From Isoetes taiwanensis (taxonomy: Eukaryota > Streptophyta > Lycopodiopsida > Isoetales > Isoetaceae): a stretch of 64,000 nucleotides of DNA. Shown piece after piece: positions 20,635-34,215 of this stretch. The stretch is from assembly GCA_021234155.1 (NCBI GenBank), contig JAJEKV010000141.1, positions 810,039 to 874,038 of the forward strand. The letters run 5' to 3'. Below the pieces are notes generated by a model. It made no database searches, was not told the DNA's origin, and was given only the letters and a program-made list of their open reading frames with translations. The stretch's first letter is position 1; each line of letters begins with the position of its first letter. The position numbers were made by a program, and so were the translations under genes.

Positions 20635-21623
20635 TGTAACGGACCCATGGAGACCGCTCAAATGGATCTTGATGTCGCGTTCCTCGGACACCGGCATAAA
20701 TGGGTAGAAGCGACTACTCATAAACGTTTAGACAGTTTTGCCCAGTTGACTAAGGGCATACACGTCTAGACGGTTTTGCCCAGTTGGCTAAGGTATGCCA
20801 ACTGGACAAAACCGTAGTAGTCGCTTCTACCCATTTATGCTGGTGTCCCAGGAACGCAACACCAAGATCTACTCGAATGGTCTCCCATGGACATTATGCC
20901 GGTGTCTCGGGAACACAACACCAAGATCTACTCGAACGGTCTCCACATTATGCCGGTGTCTCGGGAACACAACACTAAGATCTACTCGAACGGTCTCCCA
21001 TGGGCCTGTTACAATCTCTCCCGATGGAACTATGCTCGTCCTCGAGCATCACAAACCAAGTCATGATCTACCGTCCAACAGTATTCCGGGTCACACTTGT
21101 CCCCATAGAGACTCGTACTTAGGTCACACTTGTTCCCATAGAGACTCGAACTCGAGCCCTGCTTTGATACCAAATGTAGAGTTCGTAACCGACATGTCCT
21201 TAACCAACTGGGCAAAACCGTCTAGACGTTTATGAGTTGTCGCTTCTACCCATTTATACCGGTGTCTCGGGAACGCAGCACCAAGATACACTCGAGCGGT
21301 CTCCATGGGTCCGTTACAATCTCTCCCACTAGAACTATGCTCGTCCTCGAGCATCACAAACCATAGACCACACCATCCCATGGTGTCTAAGACCAAGTCA
21401 TGACCTACCGTCCAACGATATTCCGGGTCATACTTGCCCTTGTGGAAACTCGAACTCGAGCCTTGCTCTGGTACCAAATGTAATGTTCCTAACCGACATG
21501 CCCTTAGCCAACTGGACAAAACCGTCTAGACGTTTATGAGTAGTCGTTTTTACCTATTTCTGCCGGTGTCCCGAGAACGCAACACGAAGATCTACTTGAA
21601 CGGTCTCCCATGGGTCTGTTACA
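20635..21623 (-). mobile_element. TRIM (miniature LTR retrotransposon) cluster
   Basis: Several short LTR copies share a 144-bp sequence that, on the minus strand, starts TGTAACGG and ends TACA: 21479-21623, 21175-21318, a rearranged copy at about 20796-21013, and an inverted copy on the plus strand at 20635-about 20795. Two internal regions of only about 160 bp (21014-21174, 21319-21478) carry, next to the upstream LTR, TTTGGTATCAAAGC or TTTGGTACCAGAGC, a primer-binding site for initiator tRNA-Met. Next to the downstream LTR each carries a purine tract (AGTGGGAGAGAT in the second). There is no coding capacity. This is the layout of TRIM/SMART elements, here as a tandem array sharing LTRs. 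Flanks AGCAT and AGTAT could be a worn 5-bp target duplication of the whole cluster. Confidence 0.82.
20850..21000. repeat. Triplicated 50-60 bp segment in a TRIM LTR
   Basis: Within the LTR ending at 21013, the block TGCCGGTGTCTCGGGAACAC...CGAACGGTCTCC is present three times in direct orientation, lengthening this LTR from 144 bp to about 218 bp. Confidence 0.8.
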
Positions 21624-24064
21624 AGTATGCTACAACACCTGTGGTGGCCAGAGTAGTGTCGAGACACTAGAGATGGCCTCGTCAGCACTGAACCCTATAT
21701 TGCTATCCTGCTTACAGAACTTGGAGCTCAACTCAGCTACTCAAAGCCTAAGGGTGCGAGAGCTGTGGGCAATTGTCGCCCAACAAGATAATGGCCTCCA
21801 TTATTGCGGATGCTCAAAAAAACTACAACAGTGTATGGGCAAGTTGGCACGACATAAATAATTCCAGCAGGAGCTAACTCCTGAATTCAGAGGGCGCAGT
21901 CCACCCTCGTGCCTCGGAGGAGATATATATTCCAAGGCCTGAGCGACGTCAGTCTAAACAGCTAGCGCATCGGTCCATGCCGCCATGCCCTCAACGCCAA
22001 ACACAGCCCAAACCTTCCAGGTAGCAGACAACACTTGCTGACATGGTCAACATTGACCCAAGCATCAGAGAGATCCAGTAGATTAGACGGAGGAACCATA
22101 ATATGGTGGTCCACGACCTACGAGAAGAAACAAGGGAAGATCTCGACAAGGTAAAGTAGCACTAACCATGGGCCAGTTTTCGGCGCATAAATATACCACA
22201 TAGGAAGAAGTTTGGATATTCTAAGCAAGCATATTACTAAAGATTGTAAGGGGGTAGAAAATTCTACTCTCTTTGCAAACATGCATTGAGAAAACTTGAC
22301 CCTTTCTACCTCCAGGGATGGTATAAATATAGATCACCACCATCTCCAATTGCAAGTGAGCATTGATTGATGTTTCTACATACCCAAAATACTTACAGCT
22401 ATTTGTGATAACATACCATGTCATTTCTTTAGCATGACTCAATGACATTAGAAAGTATGACACTTTAACATCTTGTAACGAATATGAGATCATTTTTCTA
22501 ATTTTTCTAAGACACGCTATTAATCGATCTCTCAAAGGATATGTATGCATTGTAGCAACAACCGTGCCATAGACCTTAATCAAGAATAAAGAGAAATATT
22601 TAGTGTCACCAGCAATCTTAGATCAGGTGATTTGCTCCTGCATCAGAGAAGGGAAAATCATATTTCCTTTTGAAAAATACAAAGAATCTTTGAGATCAGT
22701 GCAGCATTGTTGCTTCCGCAATCCCATGCCATTAACTAACAAGGGAGATAGTCCATAACAACTGCTGAAAAAATGCTTTGGCAAGCTATACCATACAAAC
22801 TGAGTCAAAATATTTAGGAAACCATGCGAAAGTTAAGAGAAAAGCCTCTCGCCAGTTATTGTTAAAGGGCTACCATAAACAATGCAATACAATACAACAA
22901 TGATTAAGTTATAGCATATTAACGATCTGAATTTGATAATATAATGCATTTGCAAACATCTCAGATCTAAAGCAAGAGCATGCTATACTCAACTATCGAA
23001 GGTTAGAAAAGCATTTGAAGTAGAAGAGGGCAAATATAGATGTGCATGAGAAATAGTTAACTTCCAGCCTCCTAATGTAGCAACAATTGTACACGATGTC
23101 ACCGCCATAACCTTGCAATTCAATGTATTTGTTCATTGTGATAATCATGAAACACATCCAACAACTATGTTCATCTCACTAGCAACAAAACAATGCAAAA
23201 CAAAATATGAATCATCCAAGTAATTAATACCAAATACAATTCAACTGTGTAAAAACCTAAACTCTTGGTTTTGTGCAATAAAGGAAAATATTAAACTCTT
23301 CCGAACAAATTTAAGTACTTTCTCAATACAACAATAAGGATGAGCAATTTGAACTACACTACCCCTACATTGATACAAACACTTGCACACACAAAACAAT
23401 CTTAGTTCATGAATCTAATAAATGCTAATTTAATTCTCAATCCCCTTACGTTCATCCGTGGGTACAAATACACTGTACGTTCACCTTAGGCTCTATACTA
23501 ACACGAACCTCCTTCACTCTCTTCCTCAAACCTGCCCTACTGCTATATTTTTAATTTGTTTTATCTTTATTAACATGTCTAGTTCAACATAATAAATAAA
23601 CCATGGTGCAAAGCAGCTGGAGACAGACCCATCTCTTCAACCTTGCAGAGATCGAGTTGCAATCTATTTCTGATCTAGCTCATTCTATCCATCATTCTGA
23701 TGTTAGTGGCCGCCATAGCGGATTCTATATGTCCCAGACGAGAGGACTTGATGGATCAAGAAAGGCAACTATTTTATTTGGTGTCACTGGATCCCCAAAA
23801 CATCATTATGTAACACAAAAAATTTCTCGAAGAAGACGTCCCCAAATGAAATATCAACAGTGACATATTGCCACGTTAGAAGCTGGCAAGTGTGGTAGCA
23901 TGCAGGTGCATTGCGACGACAGCAAATTGATAACACGTGAACCAAAATCAGGGGTAAAATCAAAGTTAATTTAGAAAGTTCATTAACTTACTATGTGGGC
24001 CAACGAAACTTTGCAAACACTAAGTGCAGACTAGCAGGCTGCATTTATTGAAAACAATTAAAAA
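21624..24064. other. Intergenic, no gene recognised
   Basis: About 2.4 kb with small open frames (for example 22221-22583 on the minus strand) that show no family signature or splice context I would trust. The last 200 bp may be the promoter of the next gene. Confidence 0.5.
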
Positions 24065-27000
24065 ATGACCACCACCAAGGATTCTGCTGATGAATGGGCT
24101 TCCCACCCTTCTCTCCATGATTCTGCTCTGGCAGCTCGTCATGATTTCTCGCCATCTGCCCCCCCAATTCCGACGAACTTGAGAGTGCCACTATCTCCTT
24201 CAACGAAGAGGGTATTTAGCCAATGCTCTCAGCGACATTCCCACCGTCCAGAGGCTTCTGCTAAGCCGACAGTGCATCTTCAGATGTCCTTATATGAGGA
24301 GGGGAAGATTGCTGTCAAGACAAAGTGGTATACGGTACGTTGGTGGTTGTTTATATCTCTTGGAGGTTTTGCCACTTCGGTGACTTGTTTCATAGTTGTT
24401 TTTTTGTCAATGAATGTTTTCCGTTGTAGTGAGGAGTGGCTTTAGGTAGCTATACGTATTTATGACCTGGAGCAGAGAAAGGTCAATTCTTTGTCCAGCT
24501 TAATCAAATGGTTTGATACTGTGTTGAAGTTTCTTGAGACAAATTAGCAAATTTGTAGTGAGGTGCCAGTTCATAGTGGTTATGGCAGATCTACTCGTTG
24601 CGATGTTTTTTTGGCTCAATCAGCAGGCAATATTCATGCCATAAGATTGCAGCTATACCTTATGATCATTATCAAAACTGCATCATACACCTGCATATTT
24701 ACCCAAAAGTAAATACACTTAGCTGTTCAATGAGGTAAAAATAGGATATCTAATTGTCCTGCTGAGCAATGGTAAAAGTTCAGATGAAAAAATGGATAAT
24801 AAGTAGACATGATTTTGTAAACTTATAGACCAATTCTATATAGGCAGCCACAAGGAACTAGGGTATGCACGCATATGATTAGCAGCAAGTGGAACAGAGT
24901 CTTTTAACATGTTGAGAGTTCTTTCCATGCTCATGGCAAGTCTGTCTTTATTTCTGCTGGCCAACAATGTCCTTAAGTATTGATGCAGCAGAAACAGTAA
25001 GAAGCTCAGTGTCACATGACAAGACGTATAGTGGACGCATATGATTAACATAACTCCCCTCATAAGGTCCTTATGGATGTCAAATAGAGATTTAAGTTCA
25101 TATTCTTTCACCCTCATGTCTGATAGCACGTTTCAGAAAGTACTCTGTAACACAAGCTAGAATTCCCGACTGCGATGAGACTGTCCTTGTTGGCGGTGAT
25201 AAGGCGGATGAGCTGATTATTGAAATTTGATGACTCACATGTATTGTGAATCAGCAGAAAAGAGTTGCTTTAGCTCTGGTGGGTCAAATACCTTGATAGA
25301 ACGTTTCACCACTTCATAAGAGCTGATTTTGCATGGCAGTTCTCAAAGACATTGAAATTTATGATATTGACATGAGGATTTGCTTTTGGGTCCTTAAGAA
25401 TCAGTCCAAACGTTTTGTGATAGTTCTTGGGATGCCAGGTTCTGCTAACTGGAATGGTCCCTCTAATGGTGTGAATTAGGATTCATGGCATATCACTTAT
25501 TTGCAGAAGTTTCCATGTGTGCTACTGAGTGGAATTTGTAATTAAAATAGGTAAGGAGCAACACTATTTCTTGGCTCTATATTAAGGTTGAACATGGTAA
25601 GTGACTGGAGTCGGTGGTCGACATTCATGTTGATCTAGTGTCGCGATGGCTTGAAAGGACTATCTTCTTTCATGGAACCATTATCTGGACGGATATTCCA
25701 AATTGAGTTGTCTAAGGACCTTTGGCTAAGCCATGAAAGAATGAACATAATTCTTACATGGATTTTTCGTGCTTGCAATGGTGGCCGGATATTGTAGCTA
25801 CTAGGACTGGTTACTTTTTTCATGATAGAATTTGGATTACATCAAGGCAGGCTTCAATTTCGGGGTTGTTATTTGCTGGCCATGATAGGAAGGTCCTAAT
25901 ACCAGGAGGTAGTTTCTGCTGGTCAAAAGAAATTTTCTGTTCAATACTTGGGTCAAACCAGCCCCATTATGGTGCACAGATTTGGGCCCCTGGTCTCAGA
26001 GAAGATGAATGGAACCAATTTGAGAGGCTCAGCAAAACCTCAGTCCCACATGACATAATGTTGGCAGAATTTGCAGCCAAACTTCTGAAACTGCGATTCA
26101 TGATGGTGTCTTATCTCCATGACTCCAGTCTCTGTTTGATATACAAGAAGGCTTCATTTGGCATACAGAATATCTTGCTGCTTCGGATAGAGATAGCTGG
26201 TTTTCCAGCATTTGCACAACTGTTCAACAAAGTGGGCTTCTCAATATATCACCCCCCACCATTAAAAGCATAGCCGCACAGCTTCAAACACTTGCATGAA
26301 GCATCATGAGGATATGAGTATTCATCACTTTGAACACAGATGCGGCAAACAGGTGGACCTAAAGATTTATTCACTAAGACAATTCCACAAAGACAATTTT
26401 TTGATATATACCATGAACTTTCCAGACCAGAAATGTCTTGCTTTTTGTATATATATGAACTCATCAACTCAGAAGGAACACGTTCAAACAAAGGAATTGA
26501 GGCAAAAAGTGCTGTTTTAAACAGTTGAAAGGAGGTCAAAAATGTCTGCTGGGGGAACTCAGAAAATGGCGAAAAAGGCTAAGAAAGGATAGCTCCGAAG
26601 AAAAAAAGGCTAATAAGCATGTAGAAAGTATCACAGGTATCTTGAGACCTTCTGGGGTTGCATAAGTGAATTCATAGGATGCAGAATCAGCAATAAGCCC
26701 TCCTTCCCTCCCTCTCATGAGGAAGATGTCGATGAGCTACCTATTGGAAGCTTGTGGAAGTATGGTTTTTAATTTTGAAACTGTATTGATTTGAAAGGTC
26801 TTATGGACCTGATAGCCTCTAAAAGATGGAAAAATTCACACTTCACTTCACTTCTCTTTCATGAAGCACATGACATCCTCAGCTGCAGTTTATGTGGCAG
26901 AGGGTAAGGCAAGCTGGCATGAGGGCAAATGATATTATCCAAGATTGATAAGAAACACGGTCAAAGTTGAGCCGTAACTTACCTTACACTGCGTGGTTTA

Positions 27001-30000
27001 AGAAACATGGTCAAAGTTGAGCCGTAACTTACCTTAAATTGCGTGATCATTAGCTTTGTGGACATTCACTTCTGTGCCAGAGATGTAGTCTTTAGGATTT
27101 GCTGGTACACCAGTTTAATGAAATCCTTATTATGGTATCTATGTTATCTTAAATTTCTAACTGAACCAATGCTTGTTATGTCAAATTAAGTTATCTTTTC
27201 TGCAGGTTACACCACTTGTTATGGTGACTACTAACATAGAAAAGTTTTTTAAAATTGTTTTTGCACATAATATTCTAAAAAGGTCTGTCTTGTCTTAGCA
27301 CCTAGTTTCTGCATTGAAGTCTGTAGCAGGTCGCGAATGGAATCCAGATCACGAGTGAGTGATGTGTTTTACAAGATAACTTGTTAGTATCTACCAGATT
27401 AATTTTATTTTTTCTAGGTTGTGGATTTTTCCAAAACGTCATGTCAAAGATGTTGTGAGGGCAATATTTTCAATTTCTGAACTCCAAATTGAGGTAAATG
27501 CGTGCATATTATACTGTGTTAGATTGAGATCATTTGAGAACAAAAGACTTAACAGTTTACACATTTATTGACTAATATGGCTTTATTATGCCAGGTGCAA
27601 CTTGTCCATCCTCTCACACTGGCACGAGGTAGGATCCCTTATGCAAATGTGCTTTTAGTTATTACTTAGCAACTGACAAATGATTATTAAATGTTTTATT
27701 GCTTGTCTTTGTATACTATGAAGATTTTAAAGTGAATTCAAGCCCGTCAAAGAACAGTAGGGCAAAGGATCTCTTGCTAGTGGAAATTTTCCAGGCAGAA
27801 GGTTCAAGAGTCGGTACAGTTACTCCATATGCTGAGGTGCATACTAATATTGCTTGGTGCTATTATTTGATTTGGGATGCCTCAACTTTAGATTTCATTG
27901 CTGAAAACAAGCTTTCATATTCTCATGAATTGTAGGATCTTTGTGTCGCTTTCAAGAGTGTTCGAGGCCATGAATGGGATGAGACTCGCAAGTGTGTTGT
28001 AAATGCATATTTTGATAGTTTGGAATATTTTGAGGGTGCTAACATATATATGTTCGAACTTGTAGGGTATGGTTCTTTCCTGAACAACACCTGGGAGACA
28101 TTATTGTGGCTGTGAAGTCGCTTACTGCATTTCAAGTGGAGGTACGACGTTTGAAATGGCATTTGAAATTGAGGGTCCTGTGAAGAGAGGTACTGTTATG
28201 ACTGATTACGTCGTTAAGGCAGGTGTTATTTTGGGAGCCTCTTCAGTCTCCAAACTTGATCGAGGACATGTCTGGCAGAATCCTAAGCCTGCGACTGGTT
28301 AAGACAGTCGACGGTTTGATTAGCGCCCGTAATCAATATCATGATGTACGTTCTGGTAAAACGTGAACAGTTGATTGGAGCATTTAGGGCATTTATAAGG
28401 CTAGTAGGACTTGGTACTTTTAGAATGCCTTTAAAATCAATCATACCAAGAGCTGAAAGTGTACGTTGCAGGCTTTAAGACATGCATACAAATCCGTTTT
28501 TGGGCATACTTGGAATGAGAAAGAAGGGTATGGTTGATTGTCATGGTTTTCCTTTTTTTTTCCTTTGAACATACGCAGTGACGAATATGTTGCATAATTA
28601 TATGTGATAGTGTGGTAATAGTCATGCCACTTGGGTCCTTAAACTTGTATGCATCATAGATATTTGCATCGGTGTGGGTTCATAAACTTGCATGCATCCT
28701 ACATATTTGCATCAGCCATTTTCGATCATAGTTTACACCTTATGTTAGAGCACCATTCGTGTTTTTAAGGTTTCTTTCGACTTGCATGTGTTAATAATAT
28801 CTCAAAGCAGAAAATTTATGCAAGAAAAGACATGAAATTTATCTGGCTTATGTATGCGATGTGTAGAATGTGGACTTTCCCATCAGCTTCTTTGGATGAA
28901 CTTTTACATGTTTTGCATACATTATCCTTGCCGATCAAGGTCAGTTGCACACAATCAAGCTCAAGTTTTCAGTTTTAAGATTAAGTGATGTTTCTGGTAG
29001 CGTGAAATATATCAATTACAAAAATTTAGTATGCAAAGTTGTTTTCACTTCTTATTAATGTATTTTAACAACATGTTTGGTTCTCGTGCAGATCGAAGCC
29101 AATCCTCCGTCTTTACTTCTACCCTTTGTTCCATTGGAAGAAGGTAACATTAACTTATCCCGACGGGAACACCTTCTGTTGTGATTGGTTGTATAAAATA
29201 AAGGCTGGCTTGGAAAAATCATCAATGTCAATTCCAATTAAGGCAATTCTTATCATCAATAATACGCATATTACAAATGGTATTGCATCATAGACCAACT
29301 CTGTCAACACTGATGGAAGCTGCTAAAGCAAATGGGAAATAAGGCTACTGGTCAAGGGAGGGCTCTGGTATAACTTCTTTTCTGCAGAACAGAATGGAGT
29401 GGATAATTTAGGGAAGATGGAGAAGAAAAGAGGAACTGATTAACAGAAAAAAGAATCAGCTCTCATATGAAAATAATGATAGATGCTTCTAAAAAAGTGG
29501 AAAGATACTCTTAAGCATAATGACAGGCATTTTTTTTGGAAGAGAGAGAGATTGGAGTAAGACGCGAAGTGGAATTTCCTCATACTTTGGGACTGCCAAT
29601 GCTACTGCGCAAGGATTTATATCAGATCTATTTGAGTATGCTGCCAAAGGAAAACCACAATTTTACGTTTTGAGCTGCCATACTGATGACTGTTATATTT
29701 GCTTTACTTCGTTATTCTAGTTAATGTAACACCATACAACGGGGAAGGAAATTGTTTCTGGGATTGGAAATGCAGGCAGAGTGCTGATTGTCTTACGTTT
29801 TATATTCAGGTCTCACCCGTTGGGTCTCTAGTAGATGTTAATAAAATCTTTTTTCCTTTTCTCCTGGTTGTCTGCTTGATCATGTTTTTAAGACTCTAAT
29901 ATGTTTTCCATGATTTTTTGCACGAAGATCTAGTTATTGCTGAGTTTCTAGGCAATTTGAAATACGCTATTCCTTATGATGCAAAGCTGGATCTAGGGAG

Positions 30001-30696
30001 GTGAATCTTGCATGTTTTTCTACTGGATCGCCAATAAATAGCAACTCTATGTTTGCGTATTTTGCTTGTATGTTGTTTCTGTCAATAATATATAGTTTGC
30101 AAGCAATGTCATTATCCTTTTAAAACGATACTGTTTCTAATCTTCATATGATAGGCAACCGGGGCAGCAATCTTGTTCAAAGAAGTGAAGATAGAAACAA
30201 TGTTGAAGTAATTTCTCCTTCGACACCTATAAAGGTATGTAGAGGTTGTAATTTCTGAGTTTTAATCCCTGAATATTGTCTTTGTCTCTGTGTTTGTCAA
30301 ACCTGTTATATTAGGACATAAATTCGAATAGGGCAGAGGCATATGTGGAAAATGATCCTGTGCAAACAGGTACGAGTAATTTTATGTACCACAATCTGAT
30401 GTTTGCATACTTGGAGATTCATCACTAGTTCCTTGCTACACATACCTAGGCATGCAATCATCTCCAAGATGCAACCTTATGACGCGATTGACAGGAGCCG
30501 CTGCATTTCCTATTGATTCAACTCCAGAGGACAACAGTGAGGAAACTGGCAAGCAAAAGGTGAAAGAGCTTTTTGCACATTTGCTTCTTTATTCTCAATT
30601 TTCGAGGACATTTATACTAACAAATTACTGCTTCAGCGTGCAAAATTGATGGAAGATTCTGGACCTTCCAAGTCATCCAGGTGCCGAATTCTTTGA
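24065..30696 (+). CDS. Protein with three HARP-like (SMARCAL1-type) repeats
   Basis: Sixteen exons join in phase: 24065-24334, 24446-24481, 27299-27354, 27418-27493, 27595-27628, 27724-27836, 27936-27991, 28066-28141, 28472-28527, 28867-28939, 29092-29143, 29928-30000, 30168-30234, 30315-30369, 30450-30559, 30637-30696 (about 420 aa). Three repeats follow the pattern 'L..A.KSV.G..W(N/D)......W.FP...L......': HLVSALKSVAGREWNPDHE+LWIFPKRHV, DLCVAFKSVRGHEWDETRK+VWFFPEQHL and ALRHAYKSVFGHTWNEKEG+MWTFPSASL. These resemble the HARP domain of the annealing helicase SMARCAL1, which binds forked DNA. No SNF2 helicase motifs are seen, so this is not SMARCAL1 itself; a stand-alone DNA-fork-binding protein is an inference. 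The tail is Ser/Glu-rich (AFPIDSTPEDNSEETGKQ). The link from exon 2 to exon 3 (2.8-kb intron) is the weakest. Confidence 0.62.
24482..27298. other. Long intron or intergenic block with decayed repeats
   Basis: If the preceding model is right this is an intron. A frame at 25758-26273 is open for 171 codons, but neighbouring frames are stop-rich and I see no recognisable domain. 26948-27050 holds a 52-bp tandem duplication (AAACACGGTCAAAGTTGAGC). Probably an old transposon insertion. Confidence 0.45.
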
Positions 30697-31691
30697 AGTT
30701 ATTGAAAAGCTATCAATCAGCAAAGAAGTTCGTCTCGTTGTACAATGTCAACATTGCAATCGCGCATCGTTTATACTCACAACTTTATGGTGATGTTGAA
30801 GGATAGACTTACAAGCAGAACATGATGGAGAAATTGTCTCTTGGTTGATGAGGATTCATTATGGTTCCTGTAGAATGGCTGCGAATGGGAGCATCTTTTT
30901 TTTGGGGAGATTTAGTATATATACGTGTACAATTTCATTAGATTTTAGGACACCTTCGACATTCCTGCATGAGGAATATGGAATGTAGACTCAACAAACA
31001 AATTAGAGGATTTGCATCTTCAAGATTGAGAAAGCCTAGAGCTTTGCATGCAAAGCAATGAACCAAGCTAACGAACTTTTTTTGTTCTTATAGCTAAGAA
31101 AGGCTCCAACATGCTTTGAGTTGAAGAAGCTTATCATAATCAGGTGCTTGAGTTGTTCTTTTAAACTTAATGTATAGTATTATTGTTATGTGTATCACAT
31201 TTTGTTATTTTCTCTATACTGCCGTTGGTATGTGGTGTAGTAGTGAAGCCAATGTGACGTTTGAGCAATCATTGAAAACGTCTAGGAGAAGACCGCTTCC
31301 ACATGCACCACTTTCGTGACAAAATAAATAAAAAATTATAGCAATTTGACTCTTCAACCCTCTTATTACTGTGGTATTCTCCCCATGTTTTGTCCAACCT
31401 TGGCCGTCTGCTTTGATCTCCATAGTCTCGAAAGAATAGATAGAATAGAAAGGGCACTATAGAGGTGAGGGCAAGTTGAGATAAAGGGCAAGTTGATTTA
31501 AGTTAGTCACCCATCTCCTTTGAAAGGATTTCCTAGGCTGGTAATTGATTAGAAGAGAACTCTTTCATTGACTTAAATCAAATGAATACAATGCTCAATC
31601 AAACCAGCAATCACATGCGTTTTTGAATACAATGCTCAATCAAACCAGCAATCACATGCTCACAAAAACATTTTGTTTTACTTATCTTCGT
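30697..31691. other. Intergenic, no gene recognised
   Basis: 3' flank of the HARP-like gene. A 35-40 bp direct duplication (GAATACAATGCTCAATCAAA) lies at about 31587-31660. Confidence 0.5.
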
Positions 31692-33697
31692 TCAGATGGC
31701 CAATCTAAAGCTGACCTCTCTCGTAGGCTTCTGCCCTTTCTTTGTCAAACTTAGCATGGGAACTTTCATGAACTTCAGCAAAGTGAACATGGGCAATCTG
31801 TGCAGATGATCATATTTTCTCGAATCCAATTCTACTTTTGTATTGGCTACAAGCTTTGGATATTGGTTTTTATAGTGAGGTCCTCTGCATGAAAAACATC
31901 CTCCGGAGGGTCCTTTAGCCTGATCTCGGGCTATTCCCCATTCACCATTATTTCCTTTTGCACGAAAATTATCGTTGGTGTTCAAGGTATTCAGTCTATA
32001 CCTCTTATTCTCTTTTTCGCCTACTATGGAATTATTTCATTAAAATTCTTTTCTTGAGAATACCCATCCCAGATATTATATCGCACTATAATGGGATTGT
32101 GTTTGATCTCCGCTTCTTCAGCCTTTCGCACATCTTCATCATTAGTTGATGGTTCTGCAAAACATAACTCTGCATACAATGGATCTCTCAATCTGGCCAT
32201 AAATTTTCGAGTTATTTCACTATTCGATAATCCTCCTGGCTGCAATCCCCCCATTTGCACCACTAAGCAAGAAAATTTGGAGTAGAAATGGTGTATCGAT
32301 GCATGTTCCCCTTGCTTAAAGCGATCCCACCGCCTTTTAAAAGTAGGATAATAATTTGCATGCAAGTTGTGCGATTCAAATGTTTTTTTAAAATCTGCCC
32401 AAGTTTTTATCTAAGGCAATAATTTCTTTCGTCCTTGCCACCATATTCTGGCTACATCTGTCAAGTATTTATCCATAGCTTGTAATTTTTTCTCCTCCAT
32501 AGCTTTGACTCTTTCGAATAAACTTTTCCAGCTTGAAAAGAATCCCAAAACTGCTGGCGGGCTTCATTTATGTCCTGCATATGACGACATTCCCTCAACC
32601 TTCTCCAACTATTTAATTCTTCCGGTACTAGTATTATGGGTTGCAATAGGAGAAACAGGTGGTGGCAAAGTAATTGAAGGCAGATTTACAGGCAAAGGAG
32701 GCTGCTGATATATGTCCGGCAAATGTCCATACAATATTCCGATATATTCCAGTTTTCTTTGATTTTCTTCAAAGCTAGATAATGTAGGTATTCCAATGTG
32801 AATGGCAATCTGGACAGCCCTGATCATATAAAAATAGGAGATTCCCTCTTGTCAGCATAGCACTCCAACATGAGGCCATGTATCTGATGCCAAGCTCTTG
32901 ATAATGAACAAGAGACTAATGTGGGAGGAATAGACATGTCATTCATCCCATCTCCCTTGGTGGAAATGTATAAACATAAGAACATACATCATATGAAATA
33001 CACAACCACCTCGAAGGCTAGGATCGCCATAACAACAAGATACATAAGAACGAATACATCATACATCAACAGAAAGGATGTCCTACCCAAGCTTAGACTG
33101 ATGAGGGTCGACTGACGGTTTGGGCCTCCAGAAATCAATGCAAATAGAATTCATGGCAATGAATTTGGTTGGCATAAGAGATGGCCGTTGGGTAGTCCAC
33201 TCGATCTGCTCCTCCTGTGCATAATTTGCAGATAGGCTGATAAGTCTTAGGACTTGACCGTAGCTTGCCGGAGGTATAGTCGAAAGGACTACTCCTGGGT
33301 TGCATCTCCCAGGTCCCGATGATGCAGGAAGAGATGGCTCCCCTAAGGTCCATGCAAACTATAGGTGGGGCCATGGTGCCCGTACACGACTTCAACTCCC
33401 TGAGGCGACGCTCAGTGGCAAGGTATTAGACCTAGCCCACAACGTTTCCCCCAGTAGATGCTATGCCAGGGGATCAATGTAGCCGGACAAGCCTTACTTG
33501 TCAGCCGGCCTAGCTCCGCCACCTACAGCCAGGCGGGCTCCTATGCACAGGTTGCATTAATTGCTAACCTAGAATCATCAACTAGAAGGCTCTAGGTCTC
33601 TACCCTCATAGCCTGATTATACTGTGCTACAAGAAGGTTAAATTTGTTTTGGGCCATTGCACCTGGTTTTTAGAAAATCACGGCTCTGATACTAATT
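31692..33697 (-). pseudogene. LTR-retrotransposon gag remnant with primer site
   Basis: On the minus strand, just inside the primer binding site (TTAGTATCAGAGCCG, plus-strand 33681-33695), a gag-like frame begins MAQNKFNLLVAQYNQAM and is soon broken. Further in, 32460-32024 reads a retrotransposon gag domain (KTWADFKKTFESHNLHANYY, then FYSKFSCLVVQMGG and ITRKFMARLRDPLY), interrupted by a stop. 31985-31692 contains a zinc knuckle, CFSCRGPHYKNQYP, whose last Cys is Tyr. No protease, reverse transcriptase or integrase follows downstream, so the element is truncated. The gag type suits a Ty3/gypsy element; the superfamily is inferred from gag alone. Confidence 0.75.
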
Positions 33698-34215
33698 GAT
33701 AAGAATGATCTATTCTTCCTACAAAACTAGCAAAGAAGTTATACAAAATAGCTTTAAATCTCTGGAACAAGATATACTGATACAAATTCACCATCCAACC
33801 AGGTTGAATCTTACGAACACTACGAAGAAGTTAGCTCTTGCAATTCTGAGAATCTGTTATCAACTAGAAACTTCTCTGAGATCTTAACAACAAGGATCAA
33901 ACAGGATTTACTGCCAGGATGGGGGGAGAGGCTCACAATCCAAAAACAGCCTGTACGTGGAGGAAACAAAATTTTTTGGCTTAAAACATGCATCACATAT
34001 CCAAATAGGCACATCAGCCTGTGGTTGCTGCACAATGATGGCAAAAAATCAGCCACCCCAGCCCAAATTTGTCGACCCCATCTGTATTACAGAAATCTCG
34101 TCTGAAAAGCCTCCCATGGCAAAAGATGTCCAGAATCATACCAAGCTGCAATCACTAAAACCTCAGCTAGCCGCCAATGCTGTGGCTCTGAAATTGACTA
34201 ACTGAAATTGGGCCA
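33697..34215 (-). repeat. Probable 5' LTR of the gag remnant
   Basis: The LTR should end next to the primer site; on the minus strand the sequence there is ..ATTCTTATCA, giving a canonical CA end at 33697. The far end is not fixed. A TG start at about 34215 (minus-strand TGTGGCCCAATTTCAG) is one guess. No second LTR copy was found. Confidence 0.35.

Noticed and set aside
22221-22583. 120-codon frame on the minus strand
   Set aside because: No domain, no splice context and AT-rich composition typical of chance frames in this region.
25758-26273. 171-codon frame on the plus strand
   Set aside because: No recognised domain, no conserved partner exon, and it is not needed to keep the HARP-like gene in phase.
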